Numbered from the stretch's first letter, positions 28,081 through 37,526 are shown. The stretch is DNA of 64,000 bases from JAHEJX01 sp041605955 (GCA_041605955.1 JBFIXI010000005.1:1-64000), one strand, 5' to 3'. Made by a program: numbers and translations. The notes: generated by a model not told the origin, from the sequence alone.

Positions 28081-28115
28081 CCGAGGGGACGGGACCGGTC
28101 GGCCCGTCCCCTCGG
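28081..28115 (-). terminator. Strong hairpin after the nuclease gene
   Basis: A perfect 13-bp inverted repeat, CCGAGGGGACGGG (28081-28093) with its complement (28103-28115), enclosing a 9-nt loop. It lies 7 bp beyond the stop of the large nuclease gene on the minus strand. There is no T-run on either side, so it may be a non-canonical terminator or an mRNA-stabilising stem. It also separates the nuclease from the downstream LprG-like operon. Confidence 0.6.
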
Positions 28116-28121
28116 TCGGGG

Positions 28122-31100
28122 TCACTGGGTTGCGACGTCGATCCACACCAGCCGATGGTCCGAGCTGGGGAACGGAAACGTACCCACGAGCGGGAACAGC
28201 GGGTCGGTCGACAAGGGCCAGAACACCGCCGCGTCCATTAGCTGTAGGTTCTTCGAGGGCAGCACGTAGTCAACCCGCAGGTTGCCCGGAGCTCCATCGC
28301 TGAAGTCCGCCGTGTCGAATGCCGGATCGCCGAGGTGACTGGCGTTGGCGCCGCCTTGCAGGGCCGCCTGTTCGGTCCCGCCCGGGCTGGCCGGAGTGAT
28401 CGCCGTGTTCACCTTCTGGTGGTCCAGCAGCTGCTGGGCGGCTCCGGGGATGCTGTCGCCGTCGAACGGATCGGCGTTCTGGTCACCGGCGATGACGAAG
28501 CGGGCTCCCGGGCCGAGTCCTCCCCGGTTGCCTGCGTCGTCGTAGACGTAGCCGCTGGCCTCCGGTGAGACGTAGTCCGCCCAGAAACGAATCTCGTCGT
28601 GGTTGCGCGTCCCGTTGCGATCCTCCGGACCGTCGAATACCGGCGGCGTCGGGTGACTCACCAGGAAGTTGACCGTCTGATCACCCACTAGGACCGGGAC
28701 GTCCCAGTGGCTCTTCGACGACAGGCGGAAGACCTCCAGCTCGTCATCCGAGTACCACGGGGTCCCATCCGGCTCGGCCGGCAGCAGCGCTCCCGGCATG
28801 TCCTTCCACAGGAACTTCTGGAAGGTCCGGATATCGTCCTCGTCGATCGGGTGCATGGAGTACACCTGCATCCCGAACTGACCCGGGAAGAACCCGAATC
28901 CGAAAGAGTCTCCGGGCACGAAGTCCCCGGCTGCACCGCTGTTGTCGAGATCGAAGCCGGAGAAGATCCCTGTGTTCGACTCGGCCGCGTAGCGGAACGG
29001 GTAGTGGATCGGGTCGGCTCCGTTCTGCGAGACACCTAGGTAGTTGCGTTGGAAGAGGAGCGCCGACGTCCCGGCCGGGTCGAAGTCGAACTCGTTGACG
29101 AGCAGGACCTCGGGCCGGGTGCGCTGGATGATCTCGGCAACCGTTGCCGCTTGCGCGCTGCCCGGGGCCGACAGCTCGCGGGCAAGGTCGCCGGCGTTGA
29201 ACCGGTTCAGCGACGCGTTGAAGGTCGCGAAGCGGGCTTCGCCGACGGCCTGGACGGCGAGCCGCCACGCCTGCCGGTAGCGATCGACCGCCTGGGCCGG
29301 CCCGGCAGCTGCCGCCGCGTCAAAGGCGCTCTGCGCCGCCGCGATCCGGTCGGGATCACCGCCGGTGGCAACTGCGATGTCGATTGCCGCCTGCGCGATG
29401 CGAGCGTCGGCATCCAACAACAGCGCGATGGCTGCTTGGGCCGCTCCGGCATCCGCTCCGCTCACTTCGAGCAGCTCCTGGACCGCCTTCTTCTCCTGTG
29501 CGAAGACCTTGTGGCCCTGCTTGGTCAGATGGGTGTCATCTGCCCACAGGTCGGAGCTCAGGCTGGCTTCGATGGCGGCAATCGCCTTGCCGATGCGATT
29601 GTCGTTCCCTTGGCTCCCCGTCGGGAGCAATCCGGCCAGGTCGTCGCGGGCCTTCTCCTTGAGGCCGCGCGGGTTTGCCATATCCAGTCCGATCACGACC
29701 GGGTCGTGATCGGAGGAGCGCCACTCGTCCGGGTTGTACAAGACCGGCTGGTTGTTCTCCTCGTTGTAGTCGAGGCCGCGTGGCTCATCGGCATTGATGT
29801 GCCACACGTCGGTTCCGGTCACGTCGTCGGTGAGATCCGGTGTCGCCAGTCCGTGGTCGAGATAGCCGCTGGCCCCGAAGAACGTGAAGGTGTAGGCCCC
29901 CACCCCCTCGTAGATTTGGACTAGGTCGTTGTACCCGCGACTCTCGAGCGAAACGATCGGGTCCTCTTGGGCGTAGGCGTTGAGGTCGCCGATGATGAGG
30001 ACGTCCGGATCGCCGCTACCCGTGGGGTCACCGGCCAGCCAATCGCCGAGCATCATCGCCGCCAGGGTCCTGGTGTGGTTGAAGTACCCCTGGCCGTCAC
30101 CCTGGTCGCAGTCGGGCACGTCGTTGGCTGGGTCGGCGTCGACGCAGATCCCGTCGGGGAAGTCATCCAGCTCGGAGCCGCTCTTCGACTTGAGGTGATT
30201 GACGACGACGGTGAGCGTCTCGCCGGTGGCGTTCTCGGTGAAGGTCTGCGCCAGGGCGGCTCGGTTGCGGTCCTCGCCGGTGTTGGCCGGATCGAGGAAA
30301 GCCGGGTCGTCCAAGACTGCAGGGGTCCCGACCGGGGTGACTGCCGCCGGCTGGTAGATCAGGGCGACTTTGATGGTGTCCGTGCCGGTGATCCCGGCGG
30401 CCACGTAGTCGTAGGTGCCGGCGCCGACCAAGTCGTTGAGTCCGGCAACGACATCGGCGGTCGCCACGTCGCCGTTGTTCTCGATCTCCATCAAGCCGAC
30501 CACATCGGCGTCGAGATCGGCGATGGCGTCGACGATCTTGGCGCGCTGGCGTTCGAACTCGCTGACGCTGTCGGCGCCCCGGCAGTCGCTACGCGTCATC
30601 GAGGGGAAGCATTCCGCCCCGGACTCGTCGATCGTCGTGTAGTAGTTGAGCACGTTGAACGACGCCACCTGGAGGGTGCCCCCAACGTCCGGTGGCGCGA
30701 GACGATCGTTCACCCGCTCGAAGCTGACTGCCTCGGTCGGATGCACCTCGTATGCCCCAAACGAGAAGCCCAATACGCCGGTCAGCCCATCGGTCGTGTC
30801 ACCACGCCGCAGCGTGCCGTCCGGTTGGATGAAGGGCGGGTCCAGCGCCGGGCTGCGGACGTTGCTGCCGTCGTCCAGCTGGATCTGATTGCGGGCATTG
30901 AGGTCTTGGAGCGCAAGTGCCGCGCTTCCCGGGGTGGTCACGTTCGTCGGGATCTCGAGAACCCCGCCGGACGAGAGGAGTACCTCGCCGTTGCGATGCC
31001 AGTTGAAGTTGTCCGTCGCGTACAAGGTCTGGTCGAACTCCACCAGCATGCCCTCGTACTGCTCCCAATCGTCCAGCGACGCCACCGGCAGGGCCAGCGG

Positions 31101-32372
31101 AGTGGCGGCGACCGTCTTGTCGGCGAGCGCTCCCATGTTTTCGATGGCGGTTACGTTGGTGATCTCGGTGAGCCCGAAGAACTCGTCGACGGTGCCGGCG
31201 ATCTCGAGAAAGTCGCCCACGGCAACATCAACTCCGAAGCTGCCATCGAAGACGAAGATGCCGTTCGAGGTGGCGGGGTCGGCGTCGGCATCGGCGTCTG
31301 CGGTCTGCATGAAGAAGCCACGGAGCCCGTCGTCACCCTGGAAGTCGCCCACCACGACCCCATCCGTCGTCACCATCATTCCATCGAACGGGCTGGCGTT
31401 GCCGGTTCCCTGGATCTCGTAAATCGGCGTGATCGTGACTGCTGTCGACTCCACTTCGATGGCGAGGGTGCAGGTCGCGGTCTCACCCGATTCATTGGCC
31501 GCCGCGATCTGAGCCGTGTAGGTCCCGATGTCTGCCTGATCGCTGAGGTCGATGGTCAGCGATGCTTGGGCGCCAACGCCGCCGGGCAGGGTCAGGGTTC
31601 CCGCGGTGAGGCTGCCGGCGGGCGACACGTTGTCGCTGAGGAGGCTGACGTCGACGATGGTGTCGTCGGCGTCGCTGGCGGTGATCGTTGCGCTGGCGGC
31701 CACGCCCTCGTCGGTGACGATGCCCGGTCCGCAGTCGACTATCAGTGGGGAGGTGCCGCCGGCGAAGGTCTGGCCGACATTGACGGTGCCGAACGTCGAG
31801 GGCTGCGCCGCCTGCCAGGTGAAGTCTGTCGCCTGGCCCCCGGTGCCGCCGAGCTGGAGCGAGTCGCCGACTGCCGTGTCGGAAGGCTCAAACACACCGA
31901 TATCGGTGCTGGTCATGCCGTCGGCAGGGCCGCCGACCGCGTCGAACGAGCCCTCGTAGCTCAGGAATTGCACGACGTTGCCGCCGTTGTCGACGAGGGC
32001 CAGGCCGTCGGGCGAGCCGTTCTGGATGGCGTTGGACGCAAGCGGTCCCGTCGTCACGGTGCCGAAACCGCCCTGCTGATCGGGAATCACTCCATTCAGG
32101 CTGAGCGTGTTGTAGGCGGCTCCACCGTTGCCGTTGTAGAGCGTGATGGTCCACCCGGCCAGATCGGTCCCCGCCGCTCCGGCGACTTCGATCTCCTCAC
32201 CGGTGTCGGTCCCGGTGTTGTCGTAGTGGAGCTCGTTGATCCAAACATGGTTGGCTGCTCCTGCCGGCGCATTGCCGAGGAACGGCAGCAGCGCCAGCAC
32301 CATCGTCAGTACCACCAGCGGATTGATGTACCGATTTCGCCTTGCATCTACCTGCACGGTGTGCCCCTTCAT
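28122..32372 (-). CDS. Large secreted nuclease with lamin-tail domain and two EEP domains
   Basis: A 1416-residue extracellular protein. After a signal peptide (VVLTMVLALLPFLG, cleavage about residue 39) comes a lamin-tail-like domain (40-200, beginning HVWINELHYDN), an Ig-like region (210-310), and an OB-fold YhcR/ExeM-type segment (315-420, YEIQGTGNASPFDG). The first endonuclease/exonuclease/phosphatase domain spans about 566-898 with SFNVLNYY, MEIEN, NHLKSK, IGDLNAY and SSDHDPV, the metal and catalytic positions of ExeM/NucH nucleases. An Ala-rich helical linker (900-1045) leads to a second EEP domain (1046-1414) with FATFNASLNR, LLVNEFDF, AGDQNADP and SSDHRLVW. ExeM-type enzymes degrade extracellular DNA. 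The second EEP domain is unusual and might act on another phosphoester. No sortase or C-terminal anchor is visible. Confidence 0.88.
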   Translation of the reverse strand: MKGHTVQVDARRNRYINPLVVLTMVLALLPFLGNAPAGAANHVWINELHYDNTGTDTGEEIEVAGAAGTDLAGWTITLYNGNGGAAYNTLSLNGVIPDQQGGFGTVTTGPLASNAIQNGSPDGLALVDNGGNVVQFLSYEGSFDAVGGPADGMTSTDIGVFEPSDTAVGDSLQLGGTGGQATDFTWQAAQPSTFGTVNVGQTFAGGTSPLIVDCGPGIVTDEGVAASATITASDADDTIVDVSLLSDNVSPAGSLTAGTLTLPGGVGAQASLTIDLSDQADIGTYTAQIAAANESGETATCTLAIEVESTAVTITPIYEIQGTGNASPFDGMMVTTDGVVVGDFQGDDGLRGFFMQTADADADADPATSNGIFVFDGSFGVDVAVGDFLEIAGTVDEFFGLTEITNVTAIENMGALADKTVAATPLALPVASLDDWEQYEGMLVEFDQTLYATDNFNWHRNGEVLLSSGGVLEIPTNVTTPGSAALALQDLNARNQIQLDDGSNVRSPALDPPFIQPDGTLRRGDTTDGLTGVLGFSFGAYEVHPTEAVSFERVNDRLAPPDVGGTLQVASFNVLNYYTTIDESGAECFPSMTRSDCRGADSVSEFERQRAKIVDAIADLDADVVGLMEIENNGDVATADVVAGLNDLVGAGTYDYVAAGITGTDTIKVALIYQPAAVTPVGTPAVLDDPAFLDPANTGEDRNRAALAQTFTENATGETLTVVVNHLKSKSGSELDDFPDGICVDADPANDVPDCDQGDGQGYFNHTRTLAAMMLGDWLAGDPTGSGDPDVLIIGDLNAYAQEDPIVSLESRGYNDLVQIYEGVGAYTFTFFGASGYLDHGLATPDLTDDVTGTDVWHINADEPRGLDYNEENNQPVLYNPDEWRSSDHDPVVIGLDMANPRGLKEKARDDLAGLLPTGSQGNDNRIGKAIAAIEASLSSDLWADDTHLTKQGHKVFAQEKKAVQELLEVSGADAGAAQAAIALLLDADARIAQAAIDIAVATGGDPDRIAAAQSAFDAAAAAGPAQAVDRYRQAWRLAVQAVGEARFATFNASLNRFNAGDLARELSAPGSAQAATVAEIIQRTRPEVLLVNEFDFDPAGTSALLFQRNYLGVSQNGADPIHYPFRYAAESNTGIFSGFDLDNSGAAGDFVPGDSFGFGFFPGQFGMQVYSMHPIDEDDIRTFQKFLWKDMPGALLPAEPDGTPWYSDDELEVFRLSSKSHWDVPVLVGDQTVNFLVSHPTPPVFDGPEDRNGTRNHDEIRFWADYVSPEASGYVYDDAGNRGGLGPGARFVIAGDQNADPFDGDSIPGAAQQLLDHQKVNTAITPASPGGTEQAALQGGANASHLGDPAFDTADFSDGAPGNLRVDYVLPSKNLQLMDAAVFWPLSTDPLFPLVGTFPFPSSDHRLVWIDVATQ

Positions 32373-32685
32373 GTCATCGACCGATATTTCGCAGGCGGGG
32401 TGCGGAGAGCGTCACAGCGATGCGCTGGCGACGCGAACACGCAGACCAGAGTCCGCGATGGCCACAATCACGTACGTCCGGTGGCGTCCAGCCTTGGCGT
32501 CCGGACCCGATCGCAGCATCCCCTTCTAGCCCCCATCCTCCCTTGAGACCGCCCGTCGCAGTCCCCACTCCCCGGACGTTACCTACTCAGCGTGGCAAAT
32601 GCCTCAACGGAAGGTTGTCCCCGGGTGAAAGCCTGCCTAAGTCGAGTTGTCACCCGGAGCCGGGGAGATGTCGCTAGCCCGGCAA
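32373..32685. other. 313-bp spacer between nuclease and dodecin genes
   Basis: No gene is supported. Near the dodecin end there is an inverted repeat CCGGGTGA (32621-32628) and TCACCCGG (32650-32657) with a 21-nt loop, which could be a weak terminator for dodecin. The promoter for the large nuclease gene must lie in the part adjoining 32372; I could not pick convincing hexamers. Confidence 0.5.
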
Positions 32686-32904
32686 CTACTTCACCACGAA
32701 GGCGAGTTTGCAGGTGGCGCGGTATTGGGTGACGCTGCCGTCTTCGACCCGGGCGTTCATCTTGACCACCTCGACACCGGTGATGCCCGAGATGCTCTCG
32801 GCTGCCTTGGAGACCGCTCGCGACACGGCGTCCTCAAAACCCTTGTCGGAGATGCCGATCACCTCGATCACTTTGACGGCACCGCGATCGATGAACTCAC
32901 TCAT
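32686..32904 (-). CDS. Dodecin (flavin-storage protein)
   Basis: A 72-residue dodecin: dodecameric hollow flavoprotein that binds FMN/riboflavin (and CoA in some actinobacteria) and buffers free flavin. The chosen ATG at 32902-32904 follows GAGGAGG and gives the normal family length, while the open frame extends 40 non-conserved codons upstream. Marks are KVIEVIGISDKGFEDAVSRAV, SISGITGVEVVKMNARV and the terminal QYRATCKLAFVV strand. The usual flavin-stacking Trp position reads as VKMNARV without Trp here, so the binding mode may differ. Confidence 0.92.
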   Translation of the reverse strand: MSEFIDRGAVKVIEVIGISDKGFEDAVSRAVSKAAESISGITGVEVVKMNARVEDGSVTQYRATCKLAFVVK

Positions 32905-32995
32905 TGTGTGGCCTCCTCGGGCTCGAGCCGACGGTCGCCGGCAACGATACCGCCCAACGGGAGCCGAGTTCGTGGTCCGTCTGTAGCCTGGCGCC

Positions 32996-33403
32996 GTGAG
33001 CCAGGGCATCAGCTTCGCTCCCAAACAGGGGCTGTCGCGTACCGGCGCCGGCCTGCTGGCGCTGACCTACCCGTTGTTGCTCATCGGCATCGCCATCGGG
33101 GTGGGATTCCGTCATGGTGGTGGCGTCGCCGAGTTCGGGGCTTCGTTCGCCGGAGCGGTGATGTTCCTCGTGGCGGCTCCGACTGCGTGGGTATTCGCAA
33201 TCGAGTTCATCGAAGCGGAGCGGTTCACGGTGCTTCTCGTGGGCACCATCACCAGCCTGCCGCTGTGGGCCCTGGGTGGCATCGGGCTGGCTCGGCTATC
33301 GAACGGATGGTGGCAATGGGCCATCCGGTACTTCGCCGGATGTGTCGTCTGGACGGCGCTCTATGTGCTGGCCATCGGTGTCATATCTGCGCTCATCGGT
33401 TGA
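32996..33403 (+). CDS. Small four-helix membrane protein, unknown
   Basis: I do not recognise a family. GTG at 32996 starts a 135-residue protein with four hydrophobic segments: LLALTYPLLLIGIAIGVGF, FAGAVMFLVAAPTAWVFAI, FTVLLVGTITSLPLWALGGIGLA, and YFAGCVVWTALYVLAIGVIS. A polar loop with FIEAER lies between helices 2 and 3. It is divergent from dodecin with about 90 bp between the starts. No catalytic motif is seen. Confidence 0.65.
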   Translation: MSQGISFAPKQGLSRTGAGLLALTYPLLLIGIAIGVGFRHGGGVAEFGASFAGAVMFLVAAPTAWVFAIEFIEAERFTVLLVGTITSLPLWALGGIGLARLSNGWWQWAIRYFAGCVVWTALYVLAIGVISALIG

Positions 33404-33484
33404 CTGGAGCGCGCCGGCGGGGTCGCTCGATCCGAGGGCGTGCCGCCGCAAGCGTCAGGGCGAGCGAGGTTCGCGGCGAGGGGC

Positions 33485-34486
33485 CTAGTCGAAGAGCCGC
33501 GGCCGAAAGAGCCGATCGTGCATTGCGATGGCAAAACGATCAGTCATGCCGGCAACGTAATCGATGACTTGGGTCGTGACTTCGGCGTCGTCGTGACGGT
33601 AGGTATCGGGGATCTCGTCGGGTCGCTGCACGAAATGTCCCACCAAGTCGCGGACGATCTCCTTGGCGCGTCGCCGGTGCGGCTCCATGACGGGATGGAG
33701 GTACACCCGCTCGAACATGAAGGCCCGCAGATCGTGCATGATCTCGAGCTGGCTGGGCTCCATCTCGATCCGGCCCGAGGCCAACGACTGGTCGATCACC
33801 GACCGGACCATCGTCTTGATCCAGTCGCGTCCCGGCTCGCCGAACGCAGCGACCGCGGCCGCGGGGAAGTCGGGAGGGAGGAGCACCCCGGCGCGAATCG
33901 CGTCCTCGGCGTCGTGAGCCAGGTAGGCGATACGATCCGCGAAGCGAACGATCGAGCCCTCGGGAGTCGTGGGGCCCTCCTCGACCCGCCACGGGTGGGC
34001 CCGGATTCCGTCGAGCACCTCCCAGGTCAAGTTGAGCGGTTCGAGCACCTCGTAGATGCGCACGCTCTGGTCGGAGTGACGCCACTCGCCGGCGACGAGC
34101 TCAGACAAGGCTTCCTCGCCGGTGTGGCCGAACGGAGAGTGGCCGACGTCGTGACCGAGGCACACCGCCTCCGTCAGCGCTTCGTTCAGTGATAGCGCCT
34201 CGGCGATGGTGCGCCCGATCTGGGTCACCTTGAGGGTGTGGGTGAGCCGGGTGACGAAGTGATCGCCTTCCGGATTCATGAAGACCTGCGTCTTGTGCTT
34301 CAGGCGGCGGAACGCCTTGGAGTAGAGAATGCGATCACGGTCCACCTGGAATACGGTCGCCAAGTCATCTGGTTCCTCGGGAGTAGCGCGGCCCCGGGAC
34401 TTGGCGGACAGAGTCGCCGCCGGTGCCAGCAGCTCTTGCTCGAGGCGCTCCGCCTCCTGGCGGGTTCTCCGCCTGAACTGGCTCAT
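33485..34486 (-). CDS. dgt: Deoxyguanosinetriphosphate triphosphohydrolase-like HD protein
   Basis: HD-domain dNTPase of 333 residues that, in characterised relatives, cleaves dGTP or other dNTPs to deoxynucleoside plus tripolyphosphate. Marks are FQVDRDRILYSKAFRRLKHKTQVF, the metal-site residues in RLTHTLKV and GHDVGHSPFGHTGEEAL, and a conserved DRIAYLAHDAEDAI helix. It resembles the type-2 dGTPase-like group of Actinobacteria. ATG 34486 overlaps the stop of the phosphonate-type permease gene by 4 bp (ATGA), so it appears to be the last gene of that operon. Confidence 0.9.
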   Translation of the reverse strand: MSQFRRRTRQEAERLEQELLAPAATLSAKSRGRATPEEPDDLATVFQVDRDRILYSKAFRRLKHKTQVFMNPEGDHFVTRLTHTLKVTQIGRTIAEALSLNEALTEAVCLGHDVGHSPFGHTGEEALSELVAGEWRHSDQSVRIYEVLEPLNLTWEVLDGIRAHPWRVEEGPTTPEGSIVRFADRIAYLAHDAEDAIRAGVLLPPDFPAAAVAAFGEPGRDWIKTMVRSVIDQSLASGRIEMEPSQLEIMHDLRAFMFERVYLHPVMEPHRRRAKEIVRDLVGHFVQRPDEIPDTYRHDDAEVTTQVIDYVAGMTDRFAIAMHDRLFRPRLFD

Positions 34487-35364
34487 TGCGCCGGCGCTGG
34501 GCGGGGAGTGCGGATGAGCTTCACCATCCTCGAGATCGGGCTCTTTCCAGGCTCACCGGTGATGATTCGGCGGCGCACCGCGCCAGAGATGGCATCGATC
34601 ATCAGGACGGTGACGATGACCACCAGCAGCGTCATCCCGGCTTGGGGGAAGTCGCGGAACCTGAGAAACCCGAAGACATCGGCGCCGATCCCGCCAGCGC
34701 CGATGATGCCGAGCACCGCCGAGGCGCGCACGTTGATCTCGAAGCGATACAGCCAGTAGGCGAGGATGTTCGGCATTGCCTGCGGCAGCACTCCGAATCT
34801 GATGGCAGAGAGCTTGGTGCCACCGGCCGCGTCGATCGCTTCCAGGGGACCCTCGTCGATTCCTTCGATGACCTCCGAGGTGAGCTTGCCGAGCGTTCCA
34901 ATGGAGTGCAAGCCCAGCGCCAGCGTGCCGGTGAATGCACCCAGGCCAAATGCCGGAATGAGCATGATGGCCAGTACCAGTTCCGGGAAGGCGCGGATCG
35001 CGCTCAGCAGGCCCCGTGTCGGCGCGGCGATCCACCTCGGCGCCATATTGGTAGCGGCGAGGAATCCGAATATGAACGAGAACGCCGCTCCGATCAAGGT
35101 AGCCACCCAGGCGATGTAGAGGGACTCGAGCATCTTTTCGATCGCCCGCCCGGTGATGCTCCAGTCGGGCGGAAACATCTCGGTGATGATCGACCACACC
35201 GATTGGGGAGCACGCGCAATGCGAGCGGGCGAGACCTCCAGGCCGAGCCCCGCCCATATGAACGGTATGAGGATGGCAAGTGTGACTGTGGCACGTATGA
35301 GGCGGGGACCCACCGGAGCTTTGGGGCGGGGTGGGCTCGACGGCGACTGAACGGTGGTGCTCAC
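34483..35364 (-). CDS. phnE: PhnE-type ABC permease (second)
   Basis: Inner-membrane permease of a phosphonate/phosphite-type importer, 293 residues. The GTG start (35362-35364) overlaps the stop of the first permease (GTGTGA arrangement). The core shows a first helix ATVTLAILIPFIWAGLG, then KMLESLYIAWVATLIGAAFSF, the coupling loop with AIDAAGGTKLSAIRFGVLPQAMPNILAYWLYRFEINVRAS and IGAGGIGADVF, all PhnE-like. The two PhnE proteins presumably form a heterodimer with the PhnC ATPase. It precedes the dGTPase gene with a 4-bp overlap. Confidence 0.9.
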   Translation of the reverse strand: MSTTVQSPSSPPRPKAPVGPRLIRATVTLAILIPFIWAGLGLEVSPARIARAPQSVWSIITEMFPPDWSITGRAIEKMLESLYIAWVATLIGAAFSFIFGFLAATNMAPRWIAAPTRGLLSAIRAFPELVLAIMLIPAFGLGAFTGTLALGLHSIGTLGKLTSEVIEGIDEGPLEAIDAAGGTKLSAIRFGVLPQAMPNILAYWLYRFEINVRASAVLGIIGAGGIGADVFGFLRFRDFPQAGMTLLVVIVTVLMIDAISGAVRRRIITGEPGKSPISRMVKLIRTPRPAPAQ

Positions 35365-36743
35365 ACCAGCCTCCGCCGCATGGTGACGCTGACGATCTCG
35401 ATGAGCAGCACGGATACCCAGATGACGATGACGATCGCCATTACCCGGTCCCATTGGAAGAAGACACGCTGCTCGTCGAGCAGCCTTCCGATGCCGCCCG
35501 CGCCGACGATACCGATGACTACTGAGGCCCGAATGTTGAGCTCGAAGATGTACAGGGCGTAGGCGACGTAGTTGGGGAGCACTTGCGGCATCGCTGAATA
35601 CTGCACGACCTGGGAATGGCGGGCGCCTGCCGCTCGGGACGCCTCCAGAGGCCCTGGATCGATGCTGTCGACGGTCTCCGACAGCAGTTTGGCCATGATG
35701 CCCAACGAGAACATGATCATCGCCAGCGCACCTGCAAATGGCGAACCAAATCCAACCGCCGCCACGAAGATCATTGCCCAGAAGAGGTCGGGAATCGTGC
35801 GGATGATGTTCATGAAGAAGCGATTCCCCCAGAAGGTGGGGGCGTTGAACGTGGTCACCTTGGATGCAAGAAAGGCAATCGGCAGCGCCACCAGGCAGCC
35901 GACGGTGGCTCCCACCACCGCGATTTGTAGCGTCTCCACCATCGGCTCGAAGATCTGGTTACGGGCGGGCTGTCCGGCGAGGCTCGGCCACGTCCACTGC
36001 GGCGGCCAGAAGTCACGGGCGAGCACGCTCATCCGATCGATCTCGGTCACGACCTTCAGGATTGAGAAGCCGATCTGCGCGGCCGCATAGAGCGTGAAGG
36101 TGCCGGCAGCGGCAACCGCCGCGAGCGCCGGGGTGCCCACCAACAGGGAGAGCGTGATGCCGGCTCCCACCAGCGCGATGAGGAAGCCGGCTACTGCGTA
36201 GGTCGTGCTCGTCAGCTCGATCAGCACGCCGGCTTGGCGGGCGGCCCGGGAGAGCCCCTCGACGGCTCCCAGTTGCTCGGCCCACAGGAACACGAAGAAG
36301 GCACCGACCGCCCACCCGAGGGCAGACACCACGATCGACGGCAGCCTGAGTCGGCGCGAGTGGCGCCACACCACGAACCCGACGGTCGCTCCGATCAATA
36401 ACCAGCCGAGCGACGCCATCAGTGCTGTCCCAACGTCGATCGAGGTCCCCCGTTGCTCGAGAGCCGACTGGGACAGGCCACCCCCCACTGCCGAGGCGAA
36501 GATGATCGCCAGGCTGTCGGCCCAAGTAACCCCAACACGGCGCCTGCGGAGAACACCTGCGACCACCACGCCGCCGACCAGCCCCCAGATTACGCCAGAG
36601 CCGCCGGAGACCACTCCGCCGCCCGCATATCCCAGGGCGATCATCAGGAGGCCAACGAAGAACGGCCCCGACCGGGGGGGCGGGGCGGGACGTTCGGTGG
36701 GCGTGATGTCGAAGGTGGTTATCTCGGTGGGGGCGGCAGTCAT
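35361..36743 (-). CDS. phnE: PhnE-type ABC permease with long membrane N-terminal extension
   Basis: A 460-residue permease. The C-terminal 250 residues are a PhnE permease: VETLQIAVVGATVGCLVALPIAF, NIIRTIPDLFWAMIFVAAVGFG, SIDPGPLEASRAAGARHSQ, FELNIRASVVIGIVGAGGIG. The N-terminal about 205 residues are additional and include roughly five to six hydrophobic segments (for example FFVGLLMIALGYAGGGVVSGG and GVLIELTSTTYAVAGFLIALVGAGI), absent from classical PhnE of about 260-280 residues. It overlaps the PhnC gene by 4 bp and the next permease by 4 bp. The extension has no known role. Confidence 0.88.
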   Translation of the reverse strand: MTAAPTEITTFDITPTERPAPPPRSGPFFVGLLMIALGYAGGGVVSGGSGVIWGLVGGVVVAGVLRRRRVGVTWADSLAIIFASAVGGGLSQSALEQRGTSIDVGTALMASLGWLLIGATVGFVVWRHSRRLRLPSIVVSALGWAVGAFFVFLWAEQLGAVEGLSRAARQAGVLIELTSTTYAVAGFLIALVGAGITLSLLVGTPALAAVAAAGTFTLYAAAQIGFSILKVVTEIDRMSVLARDFWPPQWTWPSLAGQPARNQIFEPMVETLQIAVVGATVGCLVALPIAFLASKVTTFNAPTFWGNRFFMNIIRTIPDLFWAMIFVAAVGFGSPFAGALAMIMFSLGIMAKLLSETVDSIDPGPLEASRAAGARHSQVVQYSAMPQVLPNYVAYALYIFELNIRASVVIGIVGAGGIGRLLDEQRVFFQWDRVMAIVIVIWVSVLLIEIVSVTMRRRLV

Positions 36744-37513
36744 GACCCGGCGATCTCCAACAGGTCCTCCGGTGTGATCGCCCGACCGTAGATGCCGCGA
36801 AACACCTCGTCGTCGACGTCGGCGATGTCCCCGTCGTACACCAGTTCGCCATCGCGCAAGCCGATGAGCCTCTTCCCGTAGGCGCGCGCCAGGTCGAGGA
36901 AGTGCAGGTTTATCAGGGTGGTGATTCCGAGCTCTCGGTTGATTCGCTGCAGGTCGCGCATGACCATGTGGGAAGTCACCGGATCGAGCGAAGCGACCGG
37001 CTCGTCTGCCAGCAGCACCTGGGGTTCTTGGGCGAGGGCGCGGGCGATCCCAACCCTCTGTTGCTGTCCGCCCGATAGGTTCGAAGCCCGCTCGTAGGCT
37101 TTGTCGACTATCCCCACTCGCTCAAGCGATTGCAGCGCCACTTCCATGTCGTGGACAGGCCACAAGCCGAGCGTCGACCGCCACCGCGGAACCATTGACA
37201 GCCGTCCGGCGAGAACATTGTTGATGACGGTCGATCGGTTGACCAGGTTGAACGTCTGGAAAATCATCCCTATGTCCGAGCGGAGGTCCCGGAGCTCCTT
37301 GCTCGACGCCCCCCGCACCTCGCGACCGTTCACCTTGATCGAGCCCTCGGCCAGCGGAACGAGGCCGTTGATCGCCCGCAACATCGTCGACTTGCCTGCT
37401 CCCGACAAGCCGACGATCACGAGAAACTCTCCCTCCTCGATAGTGAGGGAGACGTTCTTGAGTGCCTTGAGCCCCCCTGGGTAGATGACCGTGGCTTTGT
37501 CGAATTCGATCAT
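36740..37513 (-). CDS. phnC: PhnC-type ABC transporter ATP-binding protein
   Basis: ATPase of the phosphonate-type importer, 257 residues. It contains Walker A GLSGAGKST, the Q-loop FQTFNLVNRSTV with the adjoining VLAGRLS segment diagnostic of PhnC, the signature LSGGQQQR, Walker B VLLADEPVASLDP and the switch His in NLHFLDLA. The MIEFDKATVIYPGG start is normal. It is separated from the binding-protein gene by about 50 bp containing a GC-rich hairpin and overlaps the first permease gene by 4 bp. Confidence 0.92.
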   Translation of the reverse strand: MIEFDKATVIYPGGLKALKNVSLTIEEGEFLVIVGLSGAGKSTMLRAINGLVPLAEGSIKVNGREVRGASSKELRDLRSDIGMIFQTFNLVNRSTVINNVLAGRLSMVPRWRSTLGLWPVHDMEVALQSLERVGIVDKAYERASNLSGGQQQRVGIARALAQEPQVLLADEPVASLDPVTSHMVMRDLQRINRELGITTLINLHFLDLARAYGKRLIGLRDGELVYDGDIADVDDEVFRGIYGRAITPEDLLEIAGS

Positions 37514-37526
37514 GAGCAGGAGGGTA

